The position numbers and the translations under genes are program-made. Source: Leptospira ellinghausenii (lineage in GTDB: Bacteria > Spirochaetota > Leptospiria > Leptospirales > Leptospiraceae). From it: a stretch of DNA of 64,000 bases. The stretch covers positions 1,612,001-1,676,000 of the forward strand of contig NZ_BFAZ01000009.1 of the NCBI RefSeq assembly GCF_003114815.1, in the 5' to 3' direction. The notes under the pieces are model-generated. The model ran no database searches, was not told the DNA's origin, and saw nothing but the letters and a program-made list of their open reading frames with translations. Below, piece by piece: positions 36,971-46,130 of the stretch; position 1 is the stretch's first letter, and each line of letters begins with the position of its first letter.

Positions 36971-39108
36971 AACCTATCCCAATGTCTTTTTCATTTTATG
37001 GATTACTATTTTTAATCGTACTTCAATTCTCGTGTAATTATAGTAATGCGAAAGAAGCAAAATTTGGATATTTAGAAATTCCTGAAGTTTATGTCGATTC
37101 TCATAAAAAAATTTCACTCAATGGTGAATGGGAGTTTTATTGGAATGAGTTGTATGGCGAATCCTTGTTTCAAAAAATTGACTCAAATCAAAAAACCTAT
37201 GTAAAAGTTCCCTCGTCTTGGAATTCGGTCCGGCCAGAAGGGGAAGGTGGGGATGGATTCGCTAGCTTTCGATTGTTAGTTAAAGTGCCTGATCCTAACA
37301 TTCGTTACTATTTGAGAGTCCAACCTGCTACGAGCGCTTATGAGTTGTACATCAATCGGCAAAAAATTGCAAGTTCTGGTGTTGTTGGTATGGATGAAAT
37401 TTCAGCAAAACCAAAATACCAAATCCAATACGTATCCTTCCAACCAGAATCTTACGAACAAGAAATCATTTATGTTGTGAGTAATTTTCACCATGCGCGT
37501 GGAGGTTACCGCAAACCAATTGAAATTGGTACAAAAGAAGTTATCCAGAATGAATCATTAATTTATTCTGCAGGTGAAGTTTTTGTTTTTGGTGCGATGC
37601 TTACGATGGCTTTATACCAACTAACAGTATTTTTCTTTCGTAGAGAAGAGAAAAGTTCTTTATTTTTCGCACTTTTTTGTTTGTTCACTGGATTACGATT
37701 AGTTGTGTTAGATAATTTTTACATTATGTATGCATTTCCTGATTTTTCTTGGAAATGGATGCAAGTATTGGATTATACATCTGCACCACTGCTTGTTTGT
37801 TTTTTCTTAAGTTATCTTCGTAGTTTGTTTCCTGGAAAATCAGAAGTTCCAAATTGGATGTTAAAGTTTTGTTGGAGTTTTAGTGTAACATACGTTTTGT
37901 TTGTTTTACTTACAGATCCAAAATTATTTACTACAACCAACATAGTGTCCCAAGTTTTTATTTTATTTTTTAGTATTTGTTCCTTTTATGTAATCCTTCG
38001 AATTTATCGCCAAAGAAAACGAGACAGTAGTTTGGTGTTTTATGGGTCACTTATTTTAATTTTAGGCTCCACTCATGATTTGATGGCAGGTAATTATTGG
38101 TTTCAGGCCCAACCTCTGATGCCATTTTCTCTTTTTGTTTTCTTTCTGTTTCAAAGTATCCTACTAGCAAGACGCAATGCGCGTTTTTATTCCTCTATGG
38201 ATACACTAACGAATGAATTGATTGAGGTAAACAATCGTCTTGAAGCATCAAACGAAGTATATGCGAAATTTGTTCCTTTACGATTGATCCAACTTTTTTC
38301 AAAAAAATTGGATTCTAAAGTAAAACGAGGAGATTTCATCGTAAAACAAATGTCAGTTCTTTCTTCCGATATCCGCGATTTTACAGCAATTTCGGAAACA
38401 CTGAGTCCTGAAGAAACATTTCTCTTTTTGAATGATTACCTAAAACAAGTTGGTCCTATCATCCGTTCTCATAATGGATTTATCGAAAAGTATGTGGGCG
38501 ATGCCATCTTTGCACTTTTTGAAAAAGAACCAGAAGATGCATTGTCTTCGGCGATCCAAATGCACAAAACGATTGCTAAATGGAACGCAGAAAGTCATAA
38601 TCACCGAGTAGGTGAGATCCAAATCGGAGTTGGTATTCACTTTGGTGAACTTATGCTTGGGATTGTAGGAGAAGAACAAAGGATTGAATCGGCAGTTCTA
38701 TCTGACTCAATGGGTGTTGCCAATTCATTAGAATCGATGACGAAAAAATACGGAGCAAAAATCATTTTAAGTTTGGATGCTCTTCTGGAATTAAAAGAAC
38801 CTGATTCTTACCCACACAGATTATTGGATTTTATTAAAATTCCAGCCAAACAGAAATTAATTGGAATTGCGCAGGTGTTAGTTGATGGAGTGGAAGAAAC
38901 ATTCCATTTAAAAATACAAACGAAAGAACAATTTGAGGAAAGTGTGAATCTCTTTTGGGATGGCGATTTTCAAGGAGCGGAATCAGGTTTTACATCTGTT
39001 TTAAAACAAGATCCTTCAGACAAGGCAGCCTACCTTTATTTAGAACGGGCAAAACAATACATCCAAAATGGGCCACCACCTGGGTTCGGGAAAGGGTTTT
39101 TGGCATAA
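36958..39108 (+). CDS. 7TMR-DISM class III cyclase, C1-like half (transition-state residues lost)
   Basis: The 716-residue protein repeats the domain order of its neighbour: signal, beta-sandwich (VSNFHHARGGYRKPIEIGT), seven membrane helices, cyclase domain, TPR-like tail. Here both metal residues are intact: Asp471 (SSDIRDF) and Asp515 (KYVGDAIFALF). The transition-state Asn and Arg are replaced by Gly586 and Ser590 (DSMGVANSLE), and VKGK becomes IPAK. The spacing 471-515-586-590 equals 457-501-572-576 in the partner. It should be inactive as a homodimer but can complete one active site with the upstream protein. It is coupled to that gene by a 13-base overlap. Confidence 0.88.
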   Translation: MGKIKPIPMSFSFYGLLFLIVLQFSCNYSNAKEAKFGYLEIPEVYVDSHKKISLNGEWEFYWNELYGESLFQKIDSNQKTYVKVPSSWNSVRPEGEGGDGFASFRLLVKVPDPNIRYYLRVQPATSAYELYINRQKIASSGVVGMDEISAKPKYQIQYVSFQPESYEQEIIYVVSNFHHARGGYRKPIEIGTKEVIQNESLIYSAGEVFVFGAMLTMALYQLTVFFFRREEKSSLFFALFCLFTGLRLVVLDNFYIMYAFPDFSWKWMQVLDYTSAPLLVCFFLSYLRSLFPGKSEVPNWMLKFCWSFSVTYVLFVLLTDPKLFTTTNIVSQVFILFFSICSFYVILRIYRQRKRDSSLVFYGSLILILGSTHDLMAGNYWFQAQPLMPFSLFVFFLFQSILLARRNARFYSSMDTLTNELIEVNNRLEASNEVYAKFVPLRLIQLFSKKLDSKVKRGDFIVKQMSVLSSDIRDFTAISETLSPEETFLFLNDYLKQVGPIIRSHNGFIEKYVGDAIFALFEKEPEDALSSAIQMHKTIAKWNAESHNHRVGEIQIGVGIHFGELMLGIVGEEQRIESAVLSDSMGVANSLESMTKKYGAKIILSLDALLELKEPDSYPHRLLDFIKIPAKQKLIGIAQVLVDGVEETFHLKIQTKEQFEESVNLFWDGDFQGAESGFTSVLKQDPSDKAAYLYLERAKQYIQNGPPPGFGKGFLA

Positions 39109-39193
39109 AAAAGACATAGAATCGCCCTCATTTGCGAAAAAGTTCTTGAATTTCCTCTCTAACTGAACGAGAGTCAGTAATACGGAGATTCCC

Positions 39194-40669
39194 ATGACCC
39201 AAGCTACTCTTTCCTCGGCCAATGTAAGCAACACTGCCGTCATCCAAACCAAAAGTTTTACTCCCAAAGACATAGACCGTATTTTTAATGCACAAAAGAA
39301 AAAGTCACTCGAACTTCGTTTGACGAACTTTAAAACTCGAATCGTCAAACTTAAGAAATTAAAGTCAGCTGTCTTAAAGTACCAAACTGAAATCCAAAAA
39401 GCGCTCCATGCAGACTTTAGAAAATCTGCAGGTGAAGTAGACATTACGGAAATTTTACCAACGATTGCAGAAATCAACGACGCGATTCGACATGTAAAAC
39501 ATTGGATGCGTCCGAAAAACGTGATGACTCCACCAACTCTTCTCGGAGCAACAAGTCGGATTGTTTATGAACCAAAAGGAGTTTGTCTCATTATCGCTCC
39601 TTGGAATTATCCATTTCATTTAGCAATTGCTCCCCTTGCGGCTGCCATTGCTGCTGGAAACACAGTTATGCTAAAACCATCTGAGTTTACTCCTCACACA
39701 GCGAATGTGATTAATCTAATGTTAGGTGAAGTATTCTCTGAAGAAGAAGTGGCTGTTTTTGAAGGTGATGTTACTGTCGCAACAGCATTACTTGAAATTC
39801 CATTTGATCATATCTTTTTCACTGGATCTACTCCTGTTGGAAAAATTGTTATGACAGCTGCTGCCAAAAATTTAACTAGCGTTACATTGGAATTGGGTGG
39901 TAAATCACCTTCCATTATCGCAGAAGATGCTGACATGAAAGTGGCTGCTGAACGAATTATGTGGGGTAAGTTTCTCAATGCAGGCCAAACTTGTGTAGCA
40001 CCTGATTATTTACTAATTCCAGAATCGAAGATTGATGAATTTGTAAAACATGCAAAGGAAACTACTGAAAGTTTCTTTAAATCCAAACCTGAAAATTTTA
40101 CAGCAAGTACTGATTTTTGCCGTATCGTAAATGCAAAAAACTTTTCGAGAGTTTCTTCCTATATCGATGATGCAGTCAAAAAAGGTGCAAAAATTGCTTA
40201 CGGTGGAGAAGTTAGAAGTTCTGACAACTTTATAGCACCAACAATTCTCACAAATGTTGCGTTAGATGCAAAAATTATGGAAGATGAAATTTTTGGACCA
40301 CTCCTTCCTATTGTCACTTATAAAACATTAGATGATGCAATTCACATTATCAATGAGCGACCAAAACCTTTGGCTTTGTATGTTTTTACAAAGAAAAGAA
40401 GTACTTCGAAGTATGTTCTCCGAAGAACAAGTTCAGGTGGAGCAGTGATCAACGATGTAATTTTACATTTGGTAAATCCCAACTTACCATTTGGTGGAGT
40501 GAACCATTCAGGTCATGGCAGTTACCATGGGATTTTTGGTTTCAAAACATTTTCACATGAAAGGTCGGTCTTACAAACACCAAAAGCCTCAATTGCAAAG
40601 ATGATGTACCCACCTTACTCTAGTTTTGTGAGGCTTATGGTAAAACTCACTACAAAGTTTTTTGTATAA
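39194..40669 (+). CDS. Aldehyde dehydrogenase family protein (class 3-like)
   Basis: The 491-residue NAD(P)-dependent aldehyde dehydrogenase has the catalytic Cys in GQTCVAPDY and the general base Glu in LELGGKSP. The cofactor segments are [23 protein letters not shown] and FTGSTPVGK. The hydrophobic, basic C-terminal end ([21 protein letters not shown]) resembles fatty/coniferyl aldehyde dehydrogenases that associate with membranes. It probably oxidises long-chain or aromatic aldehydes. GGAGA is 6 bases before the ATG. It is followed by a strong hairpin. Confidence 0.94.
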   Translation: MTQATLSSANVSNTAVIQTKSFTPKDIDRIFNAQKKKSLELRLTNFKTRIVKLKKLKSAVLKYQTEIQKALHADFRKSAGEVDITEILPTIAEINDAIRHVKHWMRPKNVMTPPTLLGATSRIVYEPKGVCLIIAPWNYPFHLAIAPLAAAIAAGNTVMLKPSEFTPHTANVINLMLGEVFSEEEVAVFEGDVTVATALLEIPFDHIFFTGSTPVGKIVMTAAAKNLTSVTLELGGKSPSIIAEDADMKVAAERIMWGKFLNAGQTCVAPDYLLIPESKIDEFVKHAKETTESFFKSKPENFTASTDFCRIVNAKNFSRVSSYIDDAVKKGAKIAYGGEVRSSDNFIAPTILTNVALDAKIMEDEIFGPLLPIVTYKTLDDAIHIINERPKPLALYVFTKKRSTSKYVLRRTSSGGAVINDVILHLVNPNLPFGGVNHSGHGSYHGIFGFKTFSHERSVLQTPKASIAKMMYPPYSSFVRLMVKLTTKFFV

Positions 40670-40695
40670 AACAAAAATACTTTCTTAAAACAAAA

Positions 40696-40724
40696 ATCAT
40701 TCCCGAGTTTTTCTCGGGGATGAT
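40696..40724. terminator. Long hairpin after the aldehyde dehydrogenase gene
   Basis: A 12-bp stem (ATCATTCCCGAG with CTCGGGGATGAT, one wobble pair) has a TTTTT loop. It follows the gene by 26 bases and probably ends its transcript. However, the downstream T run is missing on the + strand, while the minus-strand side has TTTTTGTTTT, so orientation is ambiguous. Confidence 0.5.
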
Positions 40725-40793
40725 TCTCAAATTCTACTTCGAATGGTAAACAACTGAATTCTTTGGTTTCGCATTTTGTTTGATTCTAAAGTC

Positions 40794-40807
40794 ATGATAA
40801 ATATCAA
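40794..40807 (+). promoter_or_regulatory. Near-perfect FNR/Dnr-type site upstream of the bihemerythrin gene
   Basis: ATGATAAATATCAA matches TTGAT-N4-ATCAA at nine of ten positions. Its centre is about 63 bases before the proposed start codon. A clear -10 box at the class II distance is not seen; AACAAT at 40835-40840 is the nearest candidate. Confidence 0.45.
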
Positions 40808-40863
40808 CTTAGGATTTTTCTCAATTTCCGTGACAACAATGGGTGCCGAAATTTTGTGGAATC

Positions 40864-41967
40864 ATGCAAAAGGATTCTTCCGCGCATCTTGACTCTCTTC
40901 GTATCACTTGGTTGAGTGAACCCTTTCATCTTGGCATCCCCATCATTGACTTACAACATGTATGGCTTGTGCATATCATTTTGGAGTTAGAAGAAGAAAT
41001 TGTAGAGGCTGAAAAAACAAATTCAGATATCGATGTTCATTCTTCCTTTCGAAAGGCTCTGGATTATGTGGCAGAACATTTTGCTTTGGAAGAGGATATT
41101 TTGGAACATTTCAATTATCCAAATTTCAAAGAACATGTACTCGGACATAGGAAATTTGTTGAGCGCCTAACGGAAAAATACTATGAGGCCAAAAATAGCC
41201 AGATGGCTGCTCTTGGAATTTTACAGATTCTGAAAAAATGGTTGTTCCAACATATTTTACATGATGATACTGATTATGCAGAATTTTTTAAAGCTTCGAA
41301 TTTTGATTTAAAATCATATTGTAACAAGTTATTAAAGTCTGGAAAGTATCCGGTTTCTAAGGAACAACTATTGATTTACCAAAATATTGTTCAAATCGAT
41401 ACCACAAACATTTCTTTACATGAACAGACTATTGATACAATCCAAGAAATTCGGAATATTTGGAAAACCTATAATTTATCAACTGGTATTCCCATCATAG
41501 ATTTACAACATATTTGGTTACTCAAGATGATAGTAGAACTAGACCATTCCTTGAAGTTAGGTGATGGCTCAAGTGAAACTTTTCATAAGGTCATTGCAGA
41601 AGCTATTGAGTATACAAAAGATCATTTTGGTGTAGAAGATAAAATTATGCGTTACTTTCGGTATACGGATGTTGTGCAACACATGAACCAACACAAACGT
41701 TTTATTGATTTTATCAAAATGAGAAATGATGAATATAAATTGGGAAATCCTCGAGTGGGTTTACATTTGGTTCAAGATCTTAGGAATTGGTTACTTTCAC
41801 ACATTGCGCTAGAAGATAAAAAAATTGGTCTGGCATTTGAATCGAGGGTGAGAGAACTTTCCGAGTTCACCAAAAAACTCCACCAAAGTGGGGAAATTGG
41901 GATCTCACGAGAACAAAAAAATCTATATAAATTGGTCTTACAATCGGTCCCAGACCCCTTGGATTAA
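40864..41967 (+). CDS. Two-domain bacteriohemerythrin
   Basis: The 367-residue soluble protein consists of two hemerythrin domains. Each begins GIPIIDLQH-WL and carries the diiron ligand pattern. Domain 1 has YVAEHFALEEDIL, EHVLGHRKF and FQHILHDDTDY. Domain 2 has YTKDHFGVEDKIM, HMNQHKRF and LSHIALEDKK. Such domains bind O2, and some react with NO. Linker and tail both contain a repeated (Y/F)-x-K-L-x-x-SG-x-(I/Y)-(P/G)-(V/I)-S-(K/R)-EQ stretch, showing internal duplication. I use ATG 40864; a GTG at 40843 is in frame but has no better ribosome-binding site. A Dnr-like box lies upstream. Confidence 0.9.
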   Translation: MQKDSSAHLDSLRITWLSEPFHLGIPIIDLQHVWLVHIILELEEEIVEAEKTNSDIDVHSSFRKALDYVAEHFALEEDILEHFNYPNFKEHVLGHRKFVERLTEKYYEAKNSQMAALGILQILKKWLFQHILHDDTDYAEFFKASNFDLKSYCNKLLKSGKYPVSKEQLLIYQNIVQIDTTNISLHEQTIDTIQEIRNIWKTYNLSTGIPIIDLQHIWLLKMIVELDHSLKLGDGSSETFHKVIAEAIEYTKDHFGVEDKIMRYFRYTDVVQHMNQHKRFIDFIKMRNDEYKLGNPRVGLHLVQDLRNWLLSHIALEDKKIGLAFESRVRELSEFTKKLHQSGEIGISREQKNLYKLVLQSVPDPLD

Positions 41968-42025
41968 AATCTGACGGAATTTGAATTGCCAGGTTCATTT
42001 TCCATGAAAATCCTGTTACCAAACC

Positions 42026-43489
42026 ATGGAATACGAAGTCATCATCGGTCTGGAAGTCCACGTCCAGCTCAATACCAATTCAAAAATTTTCTCCACTGCC
42101 ACTAACGAATTTGGTGGTAGTCCCAATACTCATATTTCGCCATTATGTGTTGCGCTTCCAGGCACCTTGCCTGTGTTAAATGAAGTTGTACTTGAAAAAG
42201 CAGTGAGAGCAGGTGTGGCTCTCGGTTGCGAAATTACACAATTCACTAAATTTGATCGTAAAAATTATTTTTATCCTGACCTTCCAAAAGGGTACCAAAT
42301 TTCACAATTTGATAAACCTTATGCAACCAAAGGTGGGATTCATATCCAATTGAAAGGGGAAACGGAAGAAAAGTTCCTTCCACTCACTCGGATCCATATG
42401 GAAGAAGATGCGGGAAAACTCATCCACTCACATGATCCATCCATCAATCGATCTTACGTGGATTACAACCGCGCGGGAACTCCACTCATTGAAATTGTAT
42501 CCGAACCAGACCTTCGTTCCTCTGATGAAGCATATGCTTATCTAAATGAATTAAAAACCATACTTCGTTATATCCAAGTTTCGGATTGTAACATGGAAGA
42601 AGGTTCGCTTCGTTGTGATGCCAACGTATCCATTCGCCCAAAAGGGGAAAAAGGATTTCGTACACGTGTTGAAATCAAAAACCTCAACTCGTTTAAGGCC
42701 GTAAAACAAGCGATCGATTATGAAGTGGAATGGCAAAAAGATGTTTATTCAAGAGGTGAGTCGTTCAAACAAATGACAAAACTTTGGGATGCAACTCTTC
42801 TCAAGACAATTCCCATGCGTTCAAAAGAGATGAGCCATGACTACCGTTATTTTCCTGAACCAGATCTACCAGCGATTCAAATTTCAGATTCGTTTATTGA
42901 AGACATTCGAAAAACGCTCCCTGAACTTCCGAGACAAAAAAAGGAACGTTATAAAACTGTGCTTGGTCTTCCTGAATATGATGCTGAAGTCTTAACAAGT
43001 GAAAGGGAAATTGCAGAGTACTTCGAAGAAGCACTTGTGATTTCTGGTGATGCTAAAAAAACATCCAACTGGGTTAAAGATGAAATCTTAGGAATCGTGA
43101 ATAAAGAAAATATTTCCATCCAAGAATTTGCGATTGATCCTGTCAGGATTGGGAAACTAGTGAAACTCATCAATTCAGGTGAGATCACTGGAAAAATTGC
43201 CAAAACCATTTTTGAAGATATGTTAACTTCGAAAGAACAACCAGAATCCATTGTCGAGAAAAAAGGACTCAAGGTAGTTCGGGATGATAAGGCTTTGGAA
43301 GAAATTGTCATTCGAGTGTTAGAATCCCAACCAGAATCAGTGGAAGGTTGGAAAAATGGAAAGGATCGCGTGTTAGGTGCCATTGTTGGTGGAGTGATGA
43401 AAGAAACAAAAGGCAAAGCCGATCCAAAACTGGTAAACGAACTGATCCTTGCCAAATTAGGCCCGTTAGGTGAAAGAAAGAAGGTGTAA
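42026..43489 (+). CDS. gatB: Asp/Glu-tRNA(Asn/Gln) amidotransferase subunit B
   Basis: GatB is the kinase/transamidase body of the GatCAB complex that converts misacylated Glu-tRNA(Gln) or Asp-tRNA(Asn). The 487 residues carry the family signature [17 protein letters not shown] at the start. [20 protein letters not shown], the [11 protein letters not shown] segment, [17 protein letters not shown] and a C-terminal Yqey-like domain follow. gatA and gatC are not in this window. It converges with cobC, with stops 7 bases apart. Confidence 0.97.
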   Translation: MEYEVIIGLEVHVQLNTNSKIFSTATNEFGGSPNTHISPLCVALPGTLPVLNEVVLEKAVRAGVALGCEITQFTKFDRKNYFYPDLPKGYQISQFDKPYATKGGIHIQLKGETEEKFLPLTRIHMEEDAGKLIHSHDPSINRSYVDYNRAGTPLIEIVSEPDLRSSDEAYAYLNELKTILRYIQVSDCNMEEGSLRCDANVSIRPKGEKGFRTRVEIKNLNSFKAVKQAIDYEVEWQKDVYSRGESFKQMTKLWDATLLKTIPMRSKEMSHDYRYFPEPDLPAIQISDSFIEDIRKTLPELPRQKKERYKTVLGLPEYDAEVLTSEREIAEYFEEALVISGDAKKTSNWVKDEILGIVNKENISIQEFAIDPVRIGKLVKLINSGEITGKIAKTIFEDMLTSKEQPESIVEKKGLKVVRDDKALEEIVIRVLESQPESVEGWKNGKDRVLGAIVGGVMKETKGKADPKLVNELILAKLGPLGERKKV

Positions 43490-43496
43490 AACCCTC

Positions 43497-44090
43497 TTAA
43501 ATTTCAATTTTATGAACTGAACCAAAATCCACTGGGGACTTAAATGCCTCCTCATGTGGAGTTCCATTGATCCGGCAGAGGATGGCTCTAATGGGTCCCG
43601 AATGGCATACAACAATCATAGAGTTTAGTTTTTGATTGTTTTTTTCCTCCCATTTTTGTTTCAAAATCCCATTTGGTTTCCAATCCTCTAAAAACAAATC
43701 CACTCGTTGGATTAAGTCGGTGAATGCTTCTCCATTTGGTGTTCGGGCATTCACAAAGTCTTTCATCCAAGGAATAGTATCTTTTCTAGGAATTTCTTCC
43801 CATAGTTTTCCATCCCAATCACCAAAGTCCATTTCTAACAATCGTTCGTCGGTATGCATTACAATATCCATTTGGTTTTGATTTGGATTGTATTTTGACA
43901 GTAAAGCATTAGCTAATTTGACTGCACGAGGTGCTGGGCTCACTATGAAATGATCAAAGTTAGGTGGTAGATAAGAAAAGGTGGAGTCGGCAGTATCTTC
44001 CACTGGGTATTTGAGCGGAAAATCTGTACGACCATAACAAGTTCCTTTGGGCGCTATGGTTTCTGGGTGGCGGATTAAATAAAGTTCCAT
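43497..44090 (-). CDS. cobC: Alpha-ribazole phosphatase-like histidine phosphatase
   Basis: The protein of about 197 residues starts with the phosphoglycerate-mutase-type catalytic motif (LIRHPET) and has the second His in VVCHSGPIR, with GRTDFPL typical of CobC. It removes the phosphate from alpha-ribazole phosphate or adenosylcobalamin phosphate at the end of B12 synthesis. Start ATG 44090 puts the RHP motif near the N-terminus; it overlaps the end of cobS by 16 bases. It is the third gene of cobT-cobS-cobC. Confidence 0.88.
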   Translation of the reverse strand: MELYLIRHPETIAPKGTCYGRTDFPLKYPVEDTADSTFSYLPPNFDHFIVSPAPRAVKLANALLSKYNPNQNQMDIVMHTDERLLEMDFGDWDGKLWEEIPRKDTIPWMKDFVNARTPNGEAFTDLIQRVDLFLEDWKPNGILKQKWEEKNNQKLNSMIVVCHSGPIRAILCRINGTPHEEAFKSPVDFGSVHKIEI

Positions 44091-44905
44091 ATAAATACTC
44101 CTGAAATCCAAATACAAGTTTCCACAACTTGTTGGACTGCTCCAAGACAATCACCAGTAAATCCTTGGATCCAACGTTTCATCAATCGAACCATATATAT
44201 GTAACTAGGGATGATACACAAAAGGCTTAAGAAAAAATTAGGATGTAGATAAGCAAGAGACAAATATGGTAAAACTCCCAAAAGACTTGCAAATAAGATT
44301 TGAGGCCAAGTGATTTCTTTTGCCATCGGTTTGGCATAACCTTCTTCCTTTGCATATGGCAATAGTTTCATTACAAAAACTGATAAAAAGCGACTGAGTG
44401 TGTGGGCACTTACAAAATACAACCAAACACTGATTAAATGTAAATCGTTGGTAAGATTCGAAAACATAGGAAGGTTTTTTCTTTGGAAATAGGAAAAGGT
44501 TTCGTATGCTCCTAGTACTTTTAGTAAAACAAGAACACAAATTCCAACAGCACCGAAACTGCCAACACGGCTGTCTTTCATAATTCGAAATATATCTTCT
44601 CTTTTCCATCCTCCACCAATCCCATCACAGAAATCAGAAAACCCATCTTCATGAAACGCACCTGTTATGATCAGTAAAAAACCGAGAGAGATTGTAAATG
44701 CGATCGTTGGTCCATATAAAAATTGGAACAAAAGAAATACGACAAATTGTATACTTCCAAGTAGTAAACCCACAGTAGGTGAATATTTTATCGAATGGTG
44801 TAACCAATCCTCTTTGAAACCAATCCAAGTTGGAGAAGGAATTCTTGTCAGAAAGGCCAAACAAACAAAAAACAAACGAATTTCTAAAAGAAGGTATTGG
44901 ATCAT
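44075..44905 (-). CDS. cobS: Adenosylcobinamide-GDP ribazoletransferase (cobalamin synthase)
   Basis: The 276-residue membrane protein joins adenosylcobinamide-GDP with alpha-ribazole (phosphate). The family's metal-binding signature is present: [16 protein letters not shown], then [11 protein letters not shown], followed by several hydrophobic helices and [13 protein letters not shown] near the C-terminus. It starts 3 bases after the cobT stop on the minus strand. Confidence 0.95.
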   Translation of the reverse strand: MIQYLLLEIRLFFVCLAFLTRIPSPTWIGFKEDWLHHSIKYSPTVGLLLGSIQFVVFLLFQFLYGPTIAFTISLGFLLIITGAFHEDGFSDFCDGIGGGWKREDIFRIMKDSRVGSFGAVGICVLVLLKVLGAYETFSYFQRKNLPMFSNLTNDLHLISVWLYFVSAHTLSRFLSVFVMKLLPYAKEEGYAKPMAKEITWPQILFASLLGVLPYLSLAYLHPNFFLSLLCIIPSYIYMVRLMKRWIQGFTGDCLGAVQQVVETCIWISGVFIWNFI

Positions 44906-44908
44906 ACT

Positions 44909-45967
44909 CTATACTTTTTTATCTGCATCGCTTACCCCTGCATCAGCAAAGGAAGCCATTTCATTCAAAAATTGAATGCTGAGTTCAACAAGTGGGTAAG
45001 CAGCCAATGCACCACTTCCTTCCCCTAATCGTAAATTTAGTTTTAGTAGTGGGTTAATTTGGTAATGGTTCAAAACAATGATATGGCCTTCTTCATCTGA
45101 TACATGAGAAAAAATTGCATAGTCTTTTACGTTTGGATCTAGGTGGTAAGCTAATAAATACGCAGCAGTAGTGATAAAACCATCCACAAGAAAAAGTTTT
45201 TGTTCCGATGCGACACCTAACATCGCTCCAACCATCATTCCGATTTCAAATCCGCCAAATTCGGAAAGAATTTCCATTGGATCATTTAGTTTTCCTGTTC
45301 TTTGGAAAGCACGTTCTAAAATTTGAAGTTTGGATTGTTTTCCTTCAGGATTTAAACCTGTTCCTTTCCCAACCAATTTTGAAAGTGGAATTCCTGTTAA
45401 ATGAGATAAAATCATAGATGCAGAAGAGGTATTCCCAATTCCCATCTCACCAAATAAAAATACATTTGATTCTTTGTATTTGTTTTCCAAAATCAATTTG
45501 AATCCATTCTCTATACATTGGTGGGATTCTTCTTTGGACATTGCTTGTGTTTTTAAAAAATTGGATGTACCTTTGCGAATTTTTTTGATCAAAAGGTTTT
45601 TTGTAGAATCATCCCAATCATGATCCACTCCAACATCGACAACTTCTACTTCAATCCGACTGTGTTTTGCAAATACGTTGGCACAAGCACCACCATTTAA
45701 AAAATTAATGACCATTTGCCAAGTGACATCTTTTGGATATAGTGAAACTGGTTCTTCCGTGATCCCATGGTCACCTGCAAACAAAATTAACTTCGGATTT
45801 TTGAGTATTGGAGAAGTGGTGTTTTGAATCTCTGCAATTTGTAATGCAATCGTTTCAAGTGCACCGAGAGAACCTAATGGTTTTGTTTTGGTATCAATTT
45901 TTTCTTGGATTTTATTTCGCAAAACATGGGTTATGGGGCTAATTTTTGGTAGGGAAAACGGGGACAT
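44909..45967 (-). CDS. cobT: Nicotinate-nucleotide--dimethylbenzimidazole phosphoribosyltransferase
   Basis: CobT makes alpha-ribazole phosphate, the lower ligand precursor of B12. The protein of about 352 residues shows TKPLGSLGALE, FAGDHGITEE, VGVDHDW, FGEMGIGNTSSAS and a C-terminal LRLGEGSGAL with its catalytic Glu. I start at ATG 45967, which places TKPLGSLG near residue 27 as in E. coli CobT. An ATG at 46006 is also in frame, and neither has a clear ribosome-binding site. First gene of cobTSC, divergent from dnaE. I see no cobalamin riboswitch in the short upstream region. Confidence 0.94.
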   Translation of the reverse strand: MSPFSLPKISPITHVLRNKIQEKIDTKTKPLGSLGALETIALQIAEIQNTTSPILKNPKLILFAGDHGITEEPVSLYPKDVTWQMVINFLNGGACANVFAKHSRIEVEVVDVGVDHDWDDSTKNLLIKKIRKGTSNFLKTQAMSKEESHQCIENGFKLILENKYKESNVFLFGEMGIGNTSSASMILSHLTGIPLSKLVGKGTGLNPEGKQSKLQILERAFQRTGKLNDPMEILSEFGGFEIGMMVGAMLGVASEQKLFLVDGFITTAAYLLAYHLDPNVKDYAIFSHVSDEEGHIIVLNHYQINPLLKLNLRLGEGSGALAAYPLVELSIQFLNEMASFADAGVSDADKKV

Positions 45968-46130
45968 AGACAAAACCAGTTTGTGTAATGCCCTGACACC
46001 TTCCATCGTTTTTGGGCTTGGATGGATTTGGCAGGTTTAGGAATTGGCAATTTGGGCCAAAAAAAATCGAAAATCCTTCCCTTGGGGCGCTTTACGTACG
46101 GGGGCATCGGCTTTACTATGTCACCAAGCC

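Noticed and set aside
42949..43455. 168-residue minus-strand frame inside gatB
   Set aside because: gatB is unmistakable on the + strand; the antisense product has no recognisable features.
45968..46130. Cobalamin riboswitch before cobT
   Set aside because: The short region shared with dnaE shows no B12-box-like conserved stretch or terminator hairpin that I could identify.
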